64,000 nt of DNA from NCBI RefSeq assembly GCF_030717995.2, contig NZ_CP157743.1, positions 2,630,501-2,694,500 on the forward strand, read 5' to 3'. Source of the DNA: Methylomarinum sp. Ch1-1. Its GTDB lineage: Bacteria; Pseudomonadota; Gammaproteobacteria; Methylococcales; Methylomonadaceae. Positions 63,260 to 64,000 of this stretch are shown in pieces; position 1 is the first letter of the stretch, and each line of letters begins with the position of its first letter. A program made the position numbers and the translations under genes. The notes under the pieces were generated by a model. It worked only from the letters and a program-made list of their open reading frames with translations. It did no database searches and was not told the origin of the DNA.

Positions 63260-63994
63260 ATGATCGACTATCTTTATGACTTGCTGGCCAACGTAGGGTA
63301 TATTCATCCGCTGCATCCGCCGCTGACCCATGGACCCATCGGCGCAGTGATCGTGGCTTTTTTGTTGGGGATTGCCGCTAAGCTATGGCCGAACAAAAAT
63401 TTTCAGCAGTCGGCATATTATGCTGTGATCATTGCATTTATCCTGTATTTTCCGACCGTTGTGCTCGGCTTTCTGGATTGGCAACATTATTATTACGGCG
63501 CCTATATTTATCCGATCAGGATGAAAATTGCGCTGGCGGCCGGTCTGTTGTTGCTGCTTGTCATCACCTTGATTGTTGGCCGCAACCCGAAAACCCCGAC
63601 CTGGATCGTCAGCACGCTTTTTTCCCTCTGCTTGTTCAATGTGCTGGGATTGGGCTATTTCGGCGGTCAGCTGGTCTATGAAGGTAGGGTCCCGGAAGCA
63701 GGCGAACGTTTCTCTCAGGGCCGACAAATATTCATCAGACGCTGTTCTGGATGTCATGTCAACGGCGGTAATATTATTTACCCGAACCTGCCGTTGCGTT
63801 CGGCCCCTCAGCTGGAAAGTTATGAGCAATTTATTCGATTCATTCGAAATCCGAGACTGCCCAATGGTGAAAAAGGTCCGATGCCGGCTTTTAAGGCAAA
63901 AAAACTTTCCGACCAGCACGTTCTAGAATTGTACAACTATATCATCCACGGCTTGGCCAAACCGACCCGCAGCAGTGGGCGGAAGGAACGCTGA
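63260..63994 (+). CDS. Membrane-anchored cytochrome c with a DUF2231-like domain
   Basis: 244 residues. Four hydrophobic segments (about 20-40, 48-68, 85-105, 112-135) make a small membrane domain starting HPLHPPLTHGPIGAVIVAF, whose His residues might bind haem b. A periplasmic cytochrome c domain follows: haem attachment CSGCH in IRRCSGCHVNGG and the axial Met probably in GPMPAFKAKKLSD. GGGAG lies 5 bp before the ATG at 63260. It is likely an electron carrier at the inner membrane; the partner is unknown. A 10-bp tail to the window end shows no further gene. Confidence 0.85.
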   Translation: MIDYLYDLLANVGYIHPLHPPLTHGPIGAVIVAFLLGIAAKLWPNKNFQQSAYYAVIIAFILYFPTVVLGFLDWQHYYYGAYIYPIRMKIALAAGLLLLLVITLIVGRNPKTPTWIVSTLFSLCLFNVLGLGYFGGQLVYEGRVPEAGERFSQGRQIFIRRCSGCHVNGGNIIYPNLPLRSAPQLESYEQFIRFIRNPRLPNGEKGPMPAFKAKKLSDQHVLELYNYIIHGLAKPTRSSGRKER

Positions 63995-64000
63995 CACCGA

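Overview
The window reads as chromosome of a gammaproteobacterium. The evidence is the FabA/FabB anaerobic unsaturated fatty acid pair, a one-piece tmRNA whose tag is close to the usual gammaproteobacterial one, dapA followed by bamC, the long single-chain PurL, and SbcDC. The polyphosphate glucokinase and the dense palindromic repeats would suit a Methylococcales-type methylotroph, but no methane or methanol oxidation gene is present, so that placement is inference.

Layout. 1-2.9 kb: end of slt, then fabA-fabB. 2.9-5.2 kb: layered small repeats, a Phd/RelE-type toxin-antitoxin pair and a zinc-ribbon remnant. 5.4-5.8 kb: tmRNA on the minus strand. 6.2-6.7 kb: a secreted protein. 6.9-13.9 kb: a tight four-gene operon (cobalamin-type radical SAM enzyme, NodU/CmcH-type carbamoyltransferase, a doubled haem-oxygenase-like di-iron oxidase, an AlkB-like membrane monooxygenase). 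It looks like a biosynthetic pathway I cannot name and is the strongest candidate for an undescribed system. 14.3-18.5 kb: gltA-dnaQ, a GAF-GGDEF diguanylate cyclase and ppgK. 18.5-22.1 kb: a nest of mobile elements, with an IS4-type copy inside a REP-associated transposase element that itself appears to sit inside an ISL3-type element.

22.8-30.5 kb is a chromosomal integron. An integron integrase with its diagnostic extra helix faces right. To its left lie an attI-like region and minus-strand cassettes: a type II restriction-modification pair, several unknown genes including a possible class III cyclase relative, one good attC site and two weaker ones. An IS66-type element with an 8-bp target duplication has split the array.

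30.6-47.7 kb is mostly housekeeping: a lipoprotein, a DEAD-box helicase, dapA-bamC-purL, an Hsp20, SixA, a soluble Cache-domain protein, an aldo/keto reductase, a MIF-like protein, a lipase and an alkaline phosphatase. The last two are separated by a second REP-associated transposase element whose end forms part of the lipase signal peptide. An AT-rich stretch with three DnaA boxes lies at 47.85-48.0 kb. 48.3-54.6 kb holds a response regulator and a four-gene Wadjet/MksBEFG-type SMC system in the order D-C-A-B. 54.6-63.0 kb holds rlmA, a third REP-associated transposase, and sbcD-sbcC, all set among large arrays of GTAG-marked hairpin repeats. The window ends with a membrane cytochrome c.

Three different REP-associated transposases, each with its own kind of flanking repeat, plus at least four further small palindromic families, make repeat proliferation the main theme of the non-coding DNA.
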